A DNA stretch of 33,153 nt. Origin: an uncultured Lachnospiraceae bacterium. GTDB taxonomy: Bacteria > Bacillota > Clostridia > Lachnospirales > Lachnospiraceae. A program made the translations under genes and the position numbers. The DNA lies in contig CAMXQE010000042.1 in NCBI GenBank assembly GCA_947246015.1, positions 1-33,153 of the forward strand. The letters run 5' to 3'. The notes under the pieces are model-generated. The model was not told the DNA's origin. It did no database searches and was given only the letters and a program-made list of their open reading frames with translations. Below are positions 1 to 7,878 of this stretch, one piece after another (the stretch's first letter is position 1; every line of letters begins with the position of its first letter).

Positions 1-1
1 A

Positions 2-18
2 TGTCCGCTTCGCGGACA
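2..18. other. Perfect 7-bp stem-loop at the window edge
   Basis: TGTCCGC and GCGGACA are separated by TTC. The hairpin lies about 85 bp beyond the stop of the minus-strand permease, so it may be part of that gene's terminator. The window ends before any U-tract can be seen, so it could equally be a dispersed intergenic repeat. Confidence 0.4.
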
Positions 19-102
19 CAAATTCTCTGGGGCGCTGTCCGGGCGGTTACTGTTTCCGGTTTTTCATAATCCATCTGACACTGCGAATTATCATGTTTCC
101 CG

Positions 103-1461
103 CTATGCGAAGAATGAAATAATCAATGCTACTACAAATCCTGTACCGCCTACCAGGGTTTCCATAATCGTCCATGTTTTCAGATTTGTCTTTTCATCCA
201 GTCCTACCAGTGATTTCACCAGCCAGAATCCGGAGTCATTAAAGTGGGAGCAAACTGTTGCACCACCGGCCACTGCTGCCGTTACACAGGCCAGATATAG
301 CGGGGACAATCCGGCAATACCCGGCATAGCTGCTACGATTCCTGCTGCCATCGTCATAGCTACCGTTGCGGAACCTACGCAGATTCTTACCAATGCCGCT
401 ACGATAAATGCCACCAATACAAGCGGCAGGTTTGCGGATGATACCGCATTGCCGATAACATCGCCTAATCCGGAATATTGCAGCATATAACGAAGTACAC
501 CGCCACATGCAGTCACTAAAAGGATAAGTCCGGTAGGTTCCAGCGATTTCGTCATCAGTTTTTCCAATTCCGGCAAAGAATATCCATATCTGGTTCCCAG
601 TGCAAACATTGCTACAATCGTTGCAATCAGCAGCGCCACAAAGGGTTCGCCGAGGAATCCGAAAATCGGCTGTACCGGAGCCAGCGCCGGAACGACGCCT
701 GCAATGGAATCTAATACAATCAGCACAAGGGGAATCAGGATAATCCCTACTATTAATCCGAAGCTCGGCAGCTTGGATTCGTCAAAATCCTCCTGCTTTG
801 CCACATGTTCGGGAACCGGAATATCATACTTCTTACCGCAGTATGCGCCCCAAACCGGCCCTGCTACAATCATGGAACAAACACCGCAGAATACACCGAC
901 CAGAATAACCCATCCCAACTCTACATTTAACATCGTAGCTACCAGTACCGGCCCCGGTGTGGGCGGGATGAACGCATGGCCTACTGCCAGACCTGCTAAC
1001 AGCGGGATGACATAGAACAAAGAAGAACGTTTCGTTCTTTTCGCCAGCGAAAAAGCCAGCGGTATAAGAATAATCAATCCTGCGTCGAAAAATACCGGCA
1101 TCGCTATGACAAGACCCGTAATACCAAGCGCCCACGCCGCTCTTTTATCACCGAACTTGTTTACCAGCGTTACCGCAATCGCCTGCGCCCCGCCGGATGC
1201 TTCCAGTATGGCGCCGAACATGGAACCCAGACCGACAAGCAGGGCGATACCCTTTAACGTGTTCCCGATACCGTCGTTTACCGCCAGGATAATGTCATCA
1301 AACGGCATCCCTGCAATAAGCCCGATGGAAAGAGCTCCTAAAAGAATGGAGACCATTGCGTGAATCTTAAACTTAATAATCAATACCAATAAAATTACCA
1401 ATCCTAACACTGCTGCAATTACCAGTCTGGTAGGATCCAGTGTAGCTGCTTCCGCTGCCAT
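103..1461 (-). CDS. GntP-family gluconate/sugar-acid permease
   Basis: This is a 452-residue polytopic inner-membrane protein, close to the usual 440-460 residues of the GntP family, which imports gluconate and related sugar acids with protons. Visible features are an N-terminal membrane helix, repeated Gly/Ile/Leu/Val-rich segments throughout, the conserved loop around PVFFDAGLIILIPL, and HAFIPPTPGP. The start chosen is the ATG at 1461, seven bases after AGGAGG. The reading frame stays open another 64 codons upstream to an ATG that also has a GGAGG site, but that stretch comes from an intergenic repeat (see findings). A FadR-family regulator gene lies upstream in the same direction, and operator-like sites flank the promoter. 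The substrate cannot be fixed from sequence; gluconate, glycerate, galactonate or similar acids are all possible. Confidence 0.9.
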   Translation of the reverse strand: MAAEAATLDPTRLVIAAVLGLVILLVLIIKFKIHAMVSILLGALSIGLIAGMPFDDIILAVNDGIGNTLKGIALLVGLGSMFGAILEASGGAQAIAVTLVNKFGDKRAAWALGITGLVIAMPVFFDAGLIILIPLAFSLAKRTKRSSLFYVIPLLAGLAVGHAFIPPTPGPVLVATMLNVELGWVILVGVFCGVCSMIVAGPVWGAYCGKKYDIPVPEHVAKQEDFDESKLPSFGLIVGIILIPLVLIVLDSIAGVVPALAPVQPIFGFLGEPFVALLIATIVAMFALGTRYGYSLPELEKLMTKSLEPTGLILLVTACGGVLRYMLQYSGLGDVIGNAVSSANLPLVLVAFIVAALVRICVGSATVAMTMAAGIVAAMPGIAGLSPLYLACVTAAVAGGATVCSHFNDSGFWLVKSLVGLDEKTNLKTWTIMETLVGGTGFVVALIISFFA

Positions 1462-1478
1462 ATTGTTACCTCCTGTTC

Positions 1479-1687
1479 CAGTTCCGCAACTCCACAAAAC
1501 GAGCCCAACCCAGCAGATTAAAACCTGTCTGCTCCGCACCCAGGTTTTATCTGGGGCTCTTTTTGCTCCGTTGCTGTTTTTTGTTTCCAGTTCCGCAACT
1601 CCGTCAAACGAGCCCCGCCTCAGCAGAGAAACTCCTGTCTGCTTCGCAGCCATGCGTTCCTCCGGTGGCTCTTTTGCTTTGTTGCTT
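1479..1687. repeat. Two tandem copies of a ~98-bp structured intergenic repeat
   Basis: Copy 1 is about 1479-1577 and copy 2 about 1588-1687. Both share CCAGTTCCGCAACTCC, then CAAACGAGCCC or a near variant, CAGCAGA, CCTGTCTGC and a T-rich end, at an offset of 109-111 bp. Each can fold: in copy 1, GAGCCC plus CAGAT plus AAAACCTG (within 1501-1527) pairs with 1541-1559, with a 7-nt bulge. Both lie between the permease promoter and its start codon, so they form most of a ~260-nt leader. Confidence 0.7.
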
Positions 1688-1699
1688 TTTTTGTTATAT

Positions 1700-1717
1700 A
1701 CATCAGACGTCTTATGT
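1700..1717. promoter_or_regulatory. Operator-like palindrome downstream of the gntP promoter
   Basis: ACATCAGACGTCTTATGT is an 18-bp inverted repeat with one mismatched pair around a perfect AGACGTCT core. It sits just after the predicted transcription start of the permease gene. The same motif, TACATC(A/C)GACGT(C/A)TT, recurs in opposite orientation at 1756-1770, overlapping the -35 box. The likely ligand is the adjacent FadR-family regulator; this is inference from position. Confidence 0.6.
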
Positions 1718-1728
1718 TTTCTGCTATT

Positions 1729-1757
1729 ATTGTATAATTTTGGTTAAAATATGTCAA
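1729..1757 (-). promoter_or_regulatory. Sigma-A promoter of the permease gene
   Basis: On the minus strand, TTGACA (1752-1757) is followed by a 17-bp spacer and TACAAT (1729-1734), a near-consensus housekeeping promoter. Transcription would start near 1722 and give a leader of about 260 nt containing the two tandem repeats. Confidence 0.75.
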
Positions 1758-1770
1758 TACGTCGGATGTA
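1756..1770 (-). promoter_or_regulatory. Second operator-like copy overlapping the -35 box
   Basis: Read on minus, TACATCCGACGTATT matches 13 of 15 positions of the plus-strand TACATCAGACGTCTT at 1699-1713. Two inverted copies bracketing one promoter is a typical arrangement for a dimeric repressor that excludes RNA polymerase. Confidence 0.55.
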
Positions 1771-1792
1771 TTTTTGTTTTTTTCTCTCTTTT

Positions 1793-1836
1793 AAACAAAA
1801 AAGTTGGCAGATTGCGTCTGCAAGCCTGCCATTTTT
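1793..1836 (-). terminator. Rho-independent terminator after the FadR-family gene
   Basis: TGGCAG (1805-1810) pairs with CTGCCA (1826-1831), and inside it TTGC pairs with GCAA around a GTCT loop. On the minus strand the stem is followed by TTTTTTGTTT. It separates the regulator transcript from the permease promoter. The plus-strand side also has a T-run, so it may work both ways. Confidence 0.7.
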
Positions 1837-1892
1837 GGTCATTTTGTCAAATTGGTGTTTTTTCCTCTTCGGATTCAGCCTGGGGTTCCTTT

Positions 1893-2633
1893 TCAATCAT
1901 CCGATGTTTTGCCGCCGGATTCTCCTTTTTCTTTTAAATGTTCTTCATACATCTGCATAATCCGCTGTCTGTTGTAGGTCAGATGCATATTCATGGCGTA
2001 CTTTGCCCCGAACGAATCACCCTTGATAATGGAATTGGTAATCGCCCGGTGCGTCTCCAGCGTTTCTTTCATCAGCTGCCGCTGTGTCAGATTCACAAAA
2101 GTCAGGACGGCGGTGTTGATAATCGGAATCAGTACTTCCACCACCCTGTTCCTGCTGCATCTGGCTATACAGGTATGGAATTCCACATCCTTTTTCGCAT
2201 GGTTCCTTCCGCTCAGATAAAGCTCCTCTACTTCATCACACAACTGCTCCAGCTGTTCCTTTTCCTCCGGTGTAATATGCTTACATGCCATCGCCGCAAT
2301 TTCCGGTTCCAGCATCATGCGCACATCCAACAGCTCTAATGCCAGCTTATACTTGTCCCCCAGCCTTGCCAGCCCCAATGGGTCTTCCTCCAAAGTATGG
2401 GTACTGAGCACATAAGTTCCCGCTCCCCTGCGCACCTCCAATACCCCTTTGGTCACGAGGCCCTTTACAGCCTCCCGTATTGTGCTTCTCCCTACCCCGA
2501 ACATCTCTGCCAGTTCAAATTCGTTAGGAATCTTCTCCCCTATTTTCACCGGCTCATTCAGAATATAATTCATCAGTTCCTCTTCTACCTGTGAACCTAA
2601 CAGTTTCTTGTTCATCTTTTCAAATTGGTACAT
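1893..2633 (-). CDS. FadR-subfamily GntR transcriptional regulator
   Basis: This 246-residue cytoplasmic DNA-binding protein has an N-terminal winged helix-turn-helix at about residues 15-75, including PNEFELAEMFGVGRSTIREAV and the wing RRGAGTYV. An all-helical FCD ligand-binding domain follows at about 95-230. The usual FCD metal-site residues can be picked out as Asp149, His153, His195 and His217, so a metal-assisted carboxylate effector is plausible. The start at 2633 has a modest AAGAAGG site; Met7 (2615) is an alternative. It lies upstream of the permease gene in the same direction but on its own transcript, with a terminator after it. By position it most likely represses the permease and is induced by the transported sugar acid or a catabolite; that is inference. 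Confidence 0.9.
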   Translation of the reverse strand: MYQFEKMNKKLLGSQVEEELMNYILNEPVKIGEKIPNEFELAEMFGVGRSTIREAVKGLVTKGVLEVRRGAGTYVLSTHTLEEDPLGLARLGDKYKLALELLDVRMMLEPEIAAMACKHITPEEKEQLEQLCDEVEELYLSGRNHAKKDVEFHTCIARCSRNRVVEVLIPIINTAVLTFVNLTQRQLMKETLETHRAITNSIIKGDSFGAKYAMNMHLTYNRQRIMQMYEEHLKEKGESGGKTSDD

Positions 2634-2673
2634 GGTGGACCTTCTTTCCCCTTTATTCTTTCTCTTTTAAAAG

Positions 2674-2702
2674 AAATTATTTGTAAAAAGGAATCAGGTC
2701 AA
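2674..2702 (-). promoter_or_regulatory. Promoter of the FadR-family gene
   Basis: On minus, TTGACC (2697-2702), a 17-bp spacer and TAATTT (2674-2679). A perfect 12-bp palindrome TCTTTTAAAAGA (2663-2674) lies at the expected start site. No copy of the ACATC/GACGT operator is seen here, so autoregulation by that motif is not supported. Confidence 0.5.
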
Positions 2703-2777
2703 GCATAACATGTAAAATGAGGGATTACAAGATGTAAAGATGAACTTTCTTATGACAAATATCGCGAAAGCCTTTCA

Positions 2778-3851
2778 TTATGCCTCACTGTTTCTTATCT
2801 GCTTTCCGAGAACCCGTTCCGGCATACGGCCGTCATTTGCTTCCGCTACTGCCGCAGCCAGCTCTCCCCTGCGCTTCTCCGCATCAGGCAGGTCACAGAC
2901 GACATCGTTCAGGTCATACGGCCCGTTACGGAAATGTCCCACCGACGCACCCCGGAATTCCCCGTCTATCAGAAGGTACTGAAGCGGCTCATGGTCATAT
3001 GTAAGCTGTGCGCACAGCGGCTTTATAAATTCCTTCAGCACATGTTCCATGGATTTATAGAGAAAATCATTCCGATGGATTGCATAGACGGAGTGCGGCT
3101 TCTCCGGTACATAGTCCTCCAGCAGCTTCTTATCGTCCCTCCGCATATACCCCTGCCCCGTCTCCGTCAGGATTCCCTCTTCCGCCAATTCAGCCGCGGC
3201 CGTTTTCAGCTCTTTTAACGGAAGCTTATAGAACGACTTTGCCATCGCCAGGTCGAACCAGACCTGTCTGCGGGCAAAACGCTGCAATACCGTTTTTAAT
3301 GCTTCCATACGCGTATACCGCTGCCCGTCCGCCTCCGGAAACATTTCTTCAAAAGGAAACCATGCCCGGTCCCACTCCCCGTCATACTGGTCCTCATAGA
3401 GCAGGAAAGCTTCCTGCAAACGGTGCAGGGCCGGTGTGATTTCCTTTACCAGAAAACCTGTCTCCTCCTTAATCTGCTGGATATTCAACGGCCCGACATG
3501 TCCCGTCAGTTCCAGTATCTGTTCCTGTATCCATGTCGGCTTTGCCAACGGTTTCCGGTACAATGCCATAAACAGCTCCAAATCCTCCGGAACAATCCAG
3601 CCAAGATTCCCTCCCGCAAACCTTCCCTTAATCAGTTCCCTTCTTTCCTGACGTATTCTGTTAAATTCCCTGTCATCAAAATCCGTCCGGAAAACCAATG
3701 TAGGAGGCTGCCCGAATCCGTTCCAATACACATTCTGTCCCGGCTGCATATCACGGTATAATTCCATATACTCCCGCTCGTCCGCTTTCTTTGTCAGAAA
3801 TTGGCGTTCCATGCGCAGCCCGATTATTTTTTCCCTGTTTATGTAATCCAT
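2778..3851 (-). CDS. AlkZ-related winged-helix protein
   Basis: This 357-residue soluble protein has no signal peptide or membrane segment. The middle part (about residues 110-260) reads like consecutive winged-helix units, for example GPLNIQQIKEETG followed by ALHRLQEAFLLYEDQ, and later LKTAAAELAEEGILTETGQG. The C-terminus has LLIDGEFRGASVGHFRNGPYD, resembling the C-terminal beta part of the HTH_42/AlkZ (YcaQ) group of DNA glycosylases. I could not identify the AlkZ catalytic motif, so enzyme activity is not claimed. The ATG at 3851 has GAGG only two bases away, a poor spacing; Met14 (3812) has no ribosome site. It lies 48 bp after a DUF3795 gene and probably shares its transcript. Confidence 0.5.
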   Translation of the reverse strand: MDYINREKIIGLRMERQFLTKKADEREYMELYRDMQPGQNVYWNGFGQPPTLVFRTDFDDREFNRIRQERRELIKGRFAGGNLGWIVPEDLELFMALYRKPLAKPTWIQEQILELTGHVGPLNIQQIKEETGFLVKEITPALHRLQEAFLLYEDQYDGEWDRAWFPFEEMFPEADGQRYTRMEALKTVLQRFARRQVWFDLAMAKSFYKLPLKELKTAAAELAEEGILTETGQGYMRRDDKKLLEDYVPEKPHSVYAIHRNDFLYKSMEHVLKEFIKPLCAQLTYDHEPLQYLLIDGEFRGASVGHFRNGPYDLNDVVCDLPDAEKRRGELAAAVAEANDGRMPERVLGKQIRNSEA

Positions 3852-3899
3852 TTCCTCACCCGAACCGCCTCTGCGTTCCTTTTTTCCTCTCCATATTTC

Positions 3900-4208
3900 T
3901 CAATGTCCGGCATCCTGCTCCATTTTCCACTGCCTGCACTGTTCTATCCTCGCACCGGGGGGAGTATCGCCATGCTCGGCGTCGCAGGAATACTGCGTCA
4001 GCAGTTCACAGGGAATATCCGGGCATTCTCCGCAATGCGTCAATCCTTTTTCCTGACAGCAGACAGCCACCGGACATTCCCCATGAAAAGGCTTTCCATT
4101 TGTTTCTATGCAGCCGCCGCAATTGCAGCTGTCCTTGTACTCACACCCTGTACAGTGAAGTCCGCACCGTGAATCAACCACAGAACCGCTTACAGAATCA
4201 TTCATCAT
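3900..4208 (-). CDS. DUF3795-type cysteine-rich small protein
   Basis: This 102-residue protein has 14 cysteines, most in CxxC, CNCGGC or CGECPDIPC arrangements, starting with CGLHCTGCEYKDSC. That is the pattern of DUF3795, a family thought to bind zinc or an iron-sulfur cluster, with no settled function. The start ATG at 4208 follows GGAGG by five bases; a second ATG lies immediately after it. It sits between the WYL regulator and the AlkZ-related gene, all on minus. A weak extended -10 promoter (TGC-TATGAT, 4247-4252 on minus) may drive it separately. Confidence 0.7.
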   Translation of the reverse strand: MMNDSVSGSVVDSRCGLHCTGCEYKDSCNCGGCIETNGKPFHGECPVAVCCQEKGLTHCGECPDIPCELLTQYSCDAEHGDTPPGARIEQCRQWKMEQDAGH

Positions 4209-4277
4209 ATAAACCTCCGTTTTTCTACAAATTTTTTGTTTTTCCCATCATAGCACAAGGAACACGACACCTGCATG

Positions 4278-5183
4278 TCATGTTCCGCCATATTTCCTCC
4301 ACGCCCTTTCCAAAACAGTCTTCATACGCTCCGCCATCTCCGGCGGCCCTGTCACTGTGACCTTATCCCCGAAACCGAGAAACCATTCCTCCGCCCTCTC
4401 CGGACCTGTAAATCCCCACTCTGCATACAGCTGTCCGTCCCCGGTCACAGTAAACGAGCCGGGGCCGTACTCTTCTACCAGTCTGTATTTGACAGACGCA
4501 TCGTAAACCGCTGTCACGATGTAATCATCTGTCATATGCGTTCCGAACCGCTCCTCCGCCGCCGGCATCTCCCGGACTTCATATTTTTCTTCCGAAATAT
4601 TCAGCTCCCACAGCCGCAGCAGCTTATACATGCGGAAGTCCTGCCGTTCCCTGCAAAAACCGTACACATACCAGTCCGACCACCTGAACACAACCAAATA
4701 CGGTTCTACGAACTTATCGCTTTCCCCCTTATCATAATAGTAATGAAACGAAATGCAGCGCCGTTCCTCAATCGCTGCATGAATCCGTTCAATCTTATCC
4801 GCCAGGTCTTTTTTATAAAAAGAAGAAAGGTCAATCGCCATGCCGCCGGACGATACTGCCGCAGGATTTCCCCCGAATTTCCGCACAATACGCTCTGCAC
4901 TGGCTGCATGGGAAACGCTGTCCAGTGTCTTCAGTCCGGTAAATACCGCCGTCAGCTCCTGCCTGGTAAATACCGTCGTATCCAAAGAAAATCCTTCCAT
5001 AAGAGAAATTCCGCCGTTATTCCCCTGTGCGGTAACAATCGGTATTCCGGCGCGGCATATGTCTTCAATATCCCTGTTAATGGTACGTCTTGACACCTCA
5101 AACACTTCCGCAAGAAATGGAGCCGTCACTTTTTTCTTCTGCTGCAGAATTGCGATAATCCCTATCAGGCGTTCTATTTTCAT
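4278..5183 (-). CDS. YafY-type HTH/WYL-domain transcriptional regulator
   Basis: This 301-residue protein starts with a DeoR-like helix-turn-helix (residues 1-60: MKIERLIGIIAIL, then VSRRTINRDIEDICRAGIPI). A linker and a WYL ligand-sensing domain follow (about 125-215: RCISFHYYYDKG, EPYLVVFRWSDWYVYGFC). A C-terminal WCX-like part includes WGFTGPERAEEWFLGFGDKV. The start was set at 5183 because GGGAG lies eight bases upstream; the frame extends ten codons further without better support. WYL proteins usually sense nucleotides, nucleic acid or small ligands, and often control neighbouring genes. Here the downstream DUF3795 and AlkZ-related genes are the natural targets, which is inference. Confidence 0.88.
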   Translation of the reverse strand: MKIERLIGIIAILQQKKKVTAPFLAEVFEVSRRTINRDIEDICRAGIPIVTAQGNNGGISLMEGFSLDTTVFTRQELTAVFTGLKTLDSVSHAASAERIVRKFGGNPAAVSSGGMAIDLSSFYKKDLADKIERIHAAIEERRCISFHYYYDKGESDKFVEPYLVVFRWSDWYVYGFCRERQDFRMYKLLRLWELNISEEKYEVREMPAAEERFGTHMTDDYIVTAVYDASVKYRLVEEYGPGSFTVTGDGQLYAEWGFTGPERAEEWFLGFGDKVTVTGPPEMAERMKTVLERAWRKYGGT

Positions 5184-5250
5184 TCCGTATCTCCCATTCA
5201 TGTATGAAGTCAAACGCTGTCATGCTCCGCGAGCCAGCTTATTAAACAAC

Positions 5251-5275
5251 GGACGGCACACTCCGCGAACCGTCC
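5251..5275. other. Stem-loop upstream of the WYL gene
   Basis: GGACGG (5251-5256) pairs with CCGTCC (5270-5275) across a 13-nt loop; on minus a GTTGTTT follows. It lies just beyond the lipoprotein gene's terminator, so it may be a second terminator or part of the WYL gene leader. Confidence 0.35.
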
Positions 5276-5280
5276 TTATG

Positions 5281-5320
5281 TTAATAAAATACCCCGCTGC
5301 CAGTCCTCCGGGCAGCGGGG
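5281..5320 (-). terminator. Rho-independent terminator after the lipoprotein gene
   Basis: A perfect 10-bp stem, CCCCGCTGCC (5292-5301) with GGCAGCGGGG (5311-5320), has a 9-nt loop. On the minus strand it is followed by TATTTTATTAA. It is placed 12 bp after the stop codon of the lipoprotein gene. Confidence 0.85.
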
Positions 5321-5331
5321 ATATATATCCT

Positions 5332-6006
5332 CTATTTCATTTCTAACCATCCCTCATTCGTATCAAAGCTGTACATCATTTCAATCACTACGCTTCCGCC
5401 GTCATAAGGGGCAAGGTCGATATCCCCGGACTCTATAACCAGCCCGTCAGAATCCATTGTCTCCAAATGCCAAACAGTCTGGTCCTTTTCCATAATCAGA
5501 TTGACAAGGTTGAATACTTCCAGCCCGTTATAATTCTCTACATCATCCGTGACCAGATTGGCACGTGTATCTTCCTGCGCGGTATTATAAAAGTACACTT
5601 CATAAAAAGGCAGCGTCGTCATATTTTTCAGTGTTACCGAAACCTGGCAATACTCTTTTTCCTCTTTTTCCTCCGACATCTCTGAAAGAGACTGATAAAT
5701 TTCCTCATATTCATCCATCAGGGTTTTCATCTCCGTCATAAGGGCTTCCAGCTCACCGCTTTCCATCTCCCCTACATCCAGTTCCCCGATTTCCTTTATT
5801 CTGCCGCTCAGCCGGTTCAGCTGCTCCTCATATTCCGAAACAGCGCTGTCCGCATACAATGTAACCACCACATTGTGTTCATCCACCAATTCCGCATATC
5901 TGGCTTTGCACGCTTCCATTGCCTCCGCATTCTGCTTCCCGCATCCGGATAAGACCATCAGCACTGCCAGCCATAATACCGCTACACTCTTTACTCTTTT
6001 CATCAT
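5332..6006 (-). CDS. Putative lipoprotein of unknown function
   Basis: This 224-residue exported lipoprotein has Lys/Arg near the N-terminus, a hydrophobic core (VAVLWLAVLMVL) and a lipobox LSGC with Cys22 as the lipidation site. Residues about 25-110 are charged and helical, probably coiled coil (repeated EEL, MxEM, EEK patterns). Residues about 112-224 look like a beta-sandwich (VSVTLKNMTTLPFYEVYFYN, then SGDIDLAPYDGGSVVIEM). I do not recognise a named family. The start ATG at 6006 has AAAAGGAAAG upstream. A better AAGGAGG lies about 50 bp further up, in the same open frame but without a standard start codon at the right distance. It follows the helical-repeat gene by 98 bp and has a strong terminator after it, so the two may be one transcript. 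Confidence 0.75.
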   Translation of the reverse strand: MMKRVKSVAVLWLAVLMVLSGCGKQNAEAMEACKARYAELVDEHNVVVTLYADSAVSEYEEQLNRLSGRIKEIGELDVGEMESGELEALMTEMKTLMDEYEEIYQSLSEMSEEKEEKEYCQVSVTLKNMTTLPFYEVYFYNTAQEDTRANLVTDDVENYNGLEVFNLVNLIMEKDQTVWHLETMDSDGLVIESGDIDLAPYDGGSVVIEMMYSFDTNEGWLEMK

Positions 6007-6104
6007 CACTTTCCTTTTCCTGTATTCCGTCTTACATATATATGGAATCCGCCTCCTTACACTGACATCAGGCACTGATTCTTTCAGGATTCACGCAGGC
6101 CGTA

Positions 6105-7415
6105 CTAAAACTTCGCCAACTCCGCAATCATGGCCGGATTCATCATATACTCCCTGATAAAATCATTGTATCTGTCATTCCATTCGTCCGTCCAGCTGTT
6201 CTGCTCCATAATCTCACGTATTTCGCGTAATACGTCCACCGCGCGGCTACAATCCTCCTGCCCGCCAAGCTGCGCATGGAAATCCGCTTCTTTCCAATAT
6301 ATCCTCACAATTTCCCTTGGATGCAGCGCTGCCAGCTGTTTGCTGATGCGATGGCCAGCATCTGCGTTTCCTTCCGTAAACTGCTGCCGTCCTTCCAGAT
6401 AGGATAATACTTCCGATGTATTTCCCTTTTCCATACAGATATCGAAATAAGCCTGCAGATTCCTCTCCCTGATGACTTCCAGTATCTTTTTCTCTTCTGA
6501 TGCAAAATCCTGCGAAGAAAATTCCTTCTGGCAGATATGATACCATTTCCCCAGTTTTTTACTGTCTGCACAGGAAATCAGTGCGCAGAGCATTTCCTTT
6601 TCCTTCGCATAATTTCCCAGCTCCTTATAATAACCGTACAGCAGCTCCGTAATAAAATCCTTATCCTGCTTTTTACGGGAAGCTTTCTGATACAGGTTCT
6701 CCAGTTCCTTTTCGTCTTTCCGTTTTGCATAATAAGTAAAGAGATAGCTGTAGATTTCGTATAACCTGCCCTCCGCTTTATCCAACCCCTCCTGTATAGT
6801 CTTCAAAGCCAGTTCCTGTTTCCCCTGTTTCTTATATTTATTCGCCAGCGCCATATAATCAGAGCTGGATACGAGACGTTCCGTCACTGCTTCAGAAACA
6901 TCCTCCTTCTTATTGTTTTCCGAATAAATTTCAGAAGCGTAATTTTTATAAAAAGAGTTTCCATAATCTGCAAGAAAATCCGCAAGATAGATTCTCTCCT
7001 CTTTCGTCCTGCACATACGGGAAGCAACGTCTACAAGCACATCCGTCAATCCGCTGTTGTCCGAAGCCACTTCCTCCAGAAGCTCATCCAGTACTTCCTT
7101 CCTCACTGTCCACGGAATCTCGTATTTACCGAGCAAATCTTTTATCATATCAAGTTCATCACGGACATCATCTTCATCGCTCTTCGGTCCGCCTCCGCAG
7201 GTATTGAACATCTCGATAACCGGCTGCGCTTTTTTCCACCGCTGCATCAGCTGCGTCTCTGCATCCTGCACATCCCCTTCTCCTGCATTCTTTCTGCAGA
7301 AGTCTGTCAGCGCCTGTCTTGCCGAATCACTCAGCTTCACCATGAACCCTATCAGCTGCAACAATTCCTCTTTTTCCAGTTTCCCAACCATTTCCATTAA
7401 TGTCTTATCGTCCAT
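6105..7415 (-). CDS. Large helical-repeat (TPR-like) protein, function unknown
   Basis: This 436-residue soluble, charged protein is almost entirely helical. From about residue 190 onward there are TPR-like pairs, for example YMALANKYKKQGKQELALKTI, LYEIYSYLFTYYAKRKDEKEL and AYFDICMEKGNTSEVLSYL. The N-terminal third is also helical, with a short Gly-rich break (CGGGPKSDEDD). The repeat region resembles the tails of some SWIM-finger proteins, but no SWIM zinc motif is present here. TPR-like arrays usually bind other proteins. The start at 7415 has AAGGTGG seven bases upstream. It is followed by the lipoprotein gene; no other partner is visible. Confidence 0.65.
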   Translation of the reverse strand: MDDKTLMEMVGKLEKEELLQLIGFMVKLSDSARQALTDFCRKNAGEGDVQDAETQLMQRWKKAQPVIEMFNTCGGGPKSDEDDVRDELDMIKDLLGKYEIPWTVRKEVLDELLEEVASDNSGLTDVLVDVASRMCRTKEERIYLADFLADYGNSFYKNYASEIYSENNKKEDVSEAVTERLVSSSDYMALANKYKKQGKQELALKTIQEGLDKAEGRLYEIYSYLFTYYAKRKDEKELENLYQKASRKKQDKDFITELLYGYYKELGNYAKEKEMLCALISCADSKKLGKWYHICQKEFSSQDFASEEKKILEVIRERNLQAYFDICMEKGNTSEVLSYLEGRQQFTEGNADAGHRISKQLAALHPREIVRIYWKEADFHAQLGGQEDCSRAVDVLREIREIMEQNSWTDEWNDRYNDFIREYMMNPAMIAELAKF

Positions 7416-7701
7416 CGTCTTCCACCTTCATTCTTTGATTTTCCAGCCCTTTACTTCCGCATACAGATACAGGCCGGACTCTCTTATAAACCTCCCCATT
7501 CCGGAATCCACGGTTCATCTACCATTATAAATTATCCTCCCCCATACTGTGCATCAACACCATACCAGTCATATCGCCGCAAATATCAGACTAGGCAGTC
7601 GGAATATAAAACCTTTTAAGTCATATATGCCATTCATCCAGTGCTCCATCCGGCTAGAATCCCCCAAATTTTCAGCCATATTGTTATTGTACCAGTACAC
7701 A
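7416..7701. other. Gene-free stretch upstream of the helical-repeat gene
   Basis: A TATAAT (minus, 7524-7529) could be the -10 of the helical-repeat gene, but no acceptable -35 lies at 16-18 bp. I see no gene or other clear structure here. Confidence 0.4.
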
Positions 7702-7837
7702 GCGCCGGACAGGGTATGGTGGTATTAAGGACCGTCGGAAAACGCCGGTACTTAGTGAGGTATTAACGAGCTTAGTACCGTTGCGTTTGGAGTCGAGCGA
7801 AAGCGTGTCCTTAATACCACCATACCCTGTCCGGCGC
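7702..7837. repeat. 136-bp element with perfect 31-bp terminal inverted repeats
   Basis: Positions 7702-7732 are the exact reverse complement of 7807-7837. Between them is a nested inverted repeat: AACGC (7741-7745) plus CGGTAC (7746-7751) pairs with GTACCG (7775-7780) and GCGTT (7783-7787), with a 2-nt bulge. It sits in the gap between the helical-repeat gene's start and the end of the oligopeptide importer operon. As RNA it would form a very stable cruciform-like fold and could end the opp transcript. The size and ends also fit a miniature inverted-repeat element; no clear target duplication is visible. Confidence 0.8.
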
Positions 7838-7878
7838 GTCCTCTGTTCCACATAACCAATATAGCCAAAAATCCAAAG

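Noticed and set aside
1563..1960. Plus-strand open frames in the gntP/gntR gap
   Set aside because: They have low-complexity Phe/Leu/Ser composition, cross the tandem repeats and the terminator, and lack ribosome sites.
7484..7525. 14-codon mini-ORF with GGAGG before the helical-repeat gene
   Set aside because: Its ATG overlaps the TATAAT that is the best -10 candidate for the region, so it would probably not be in the transcript.
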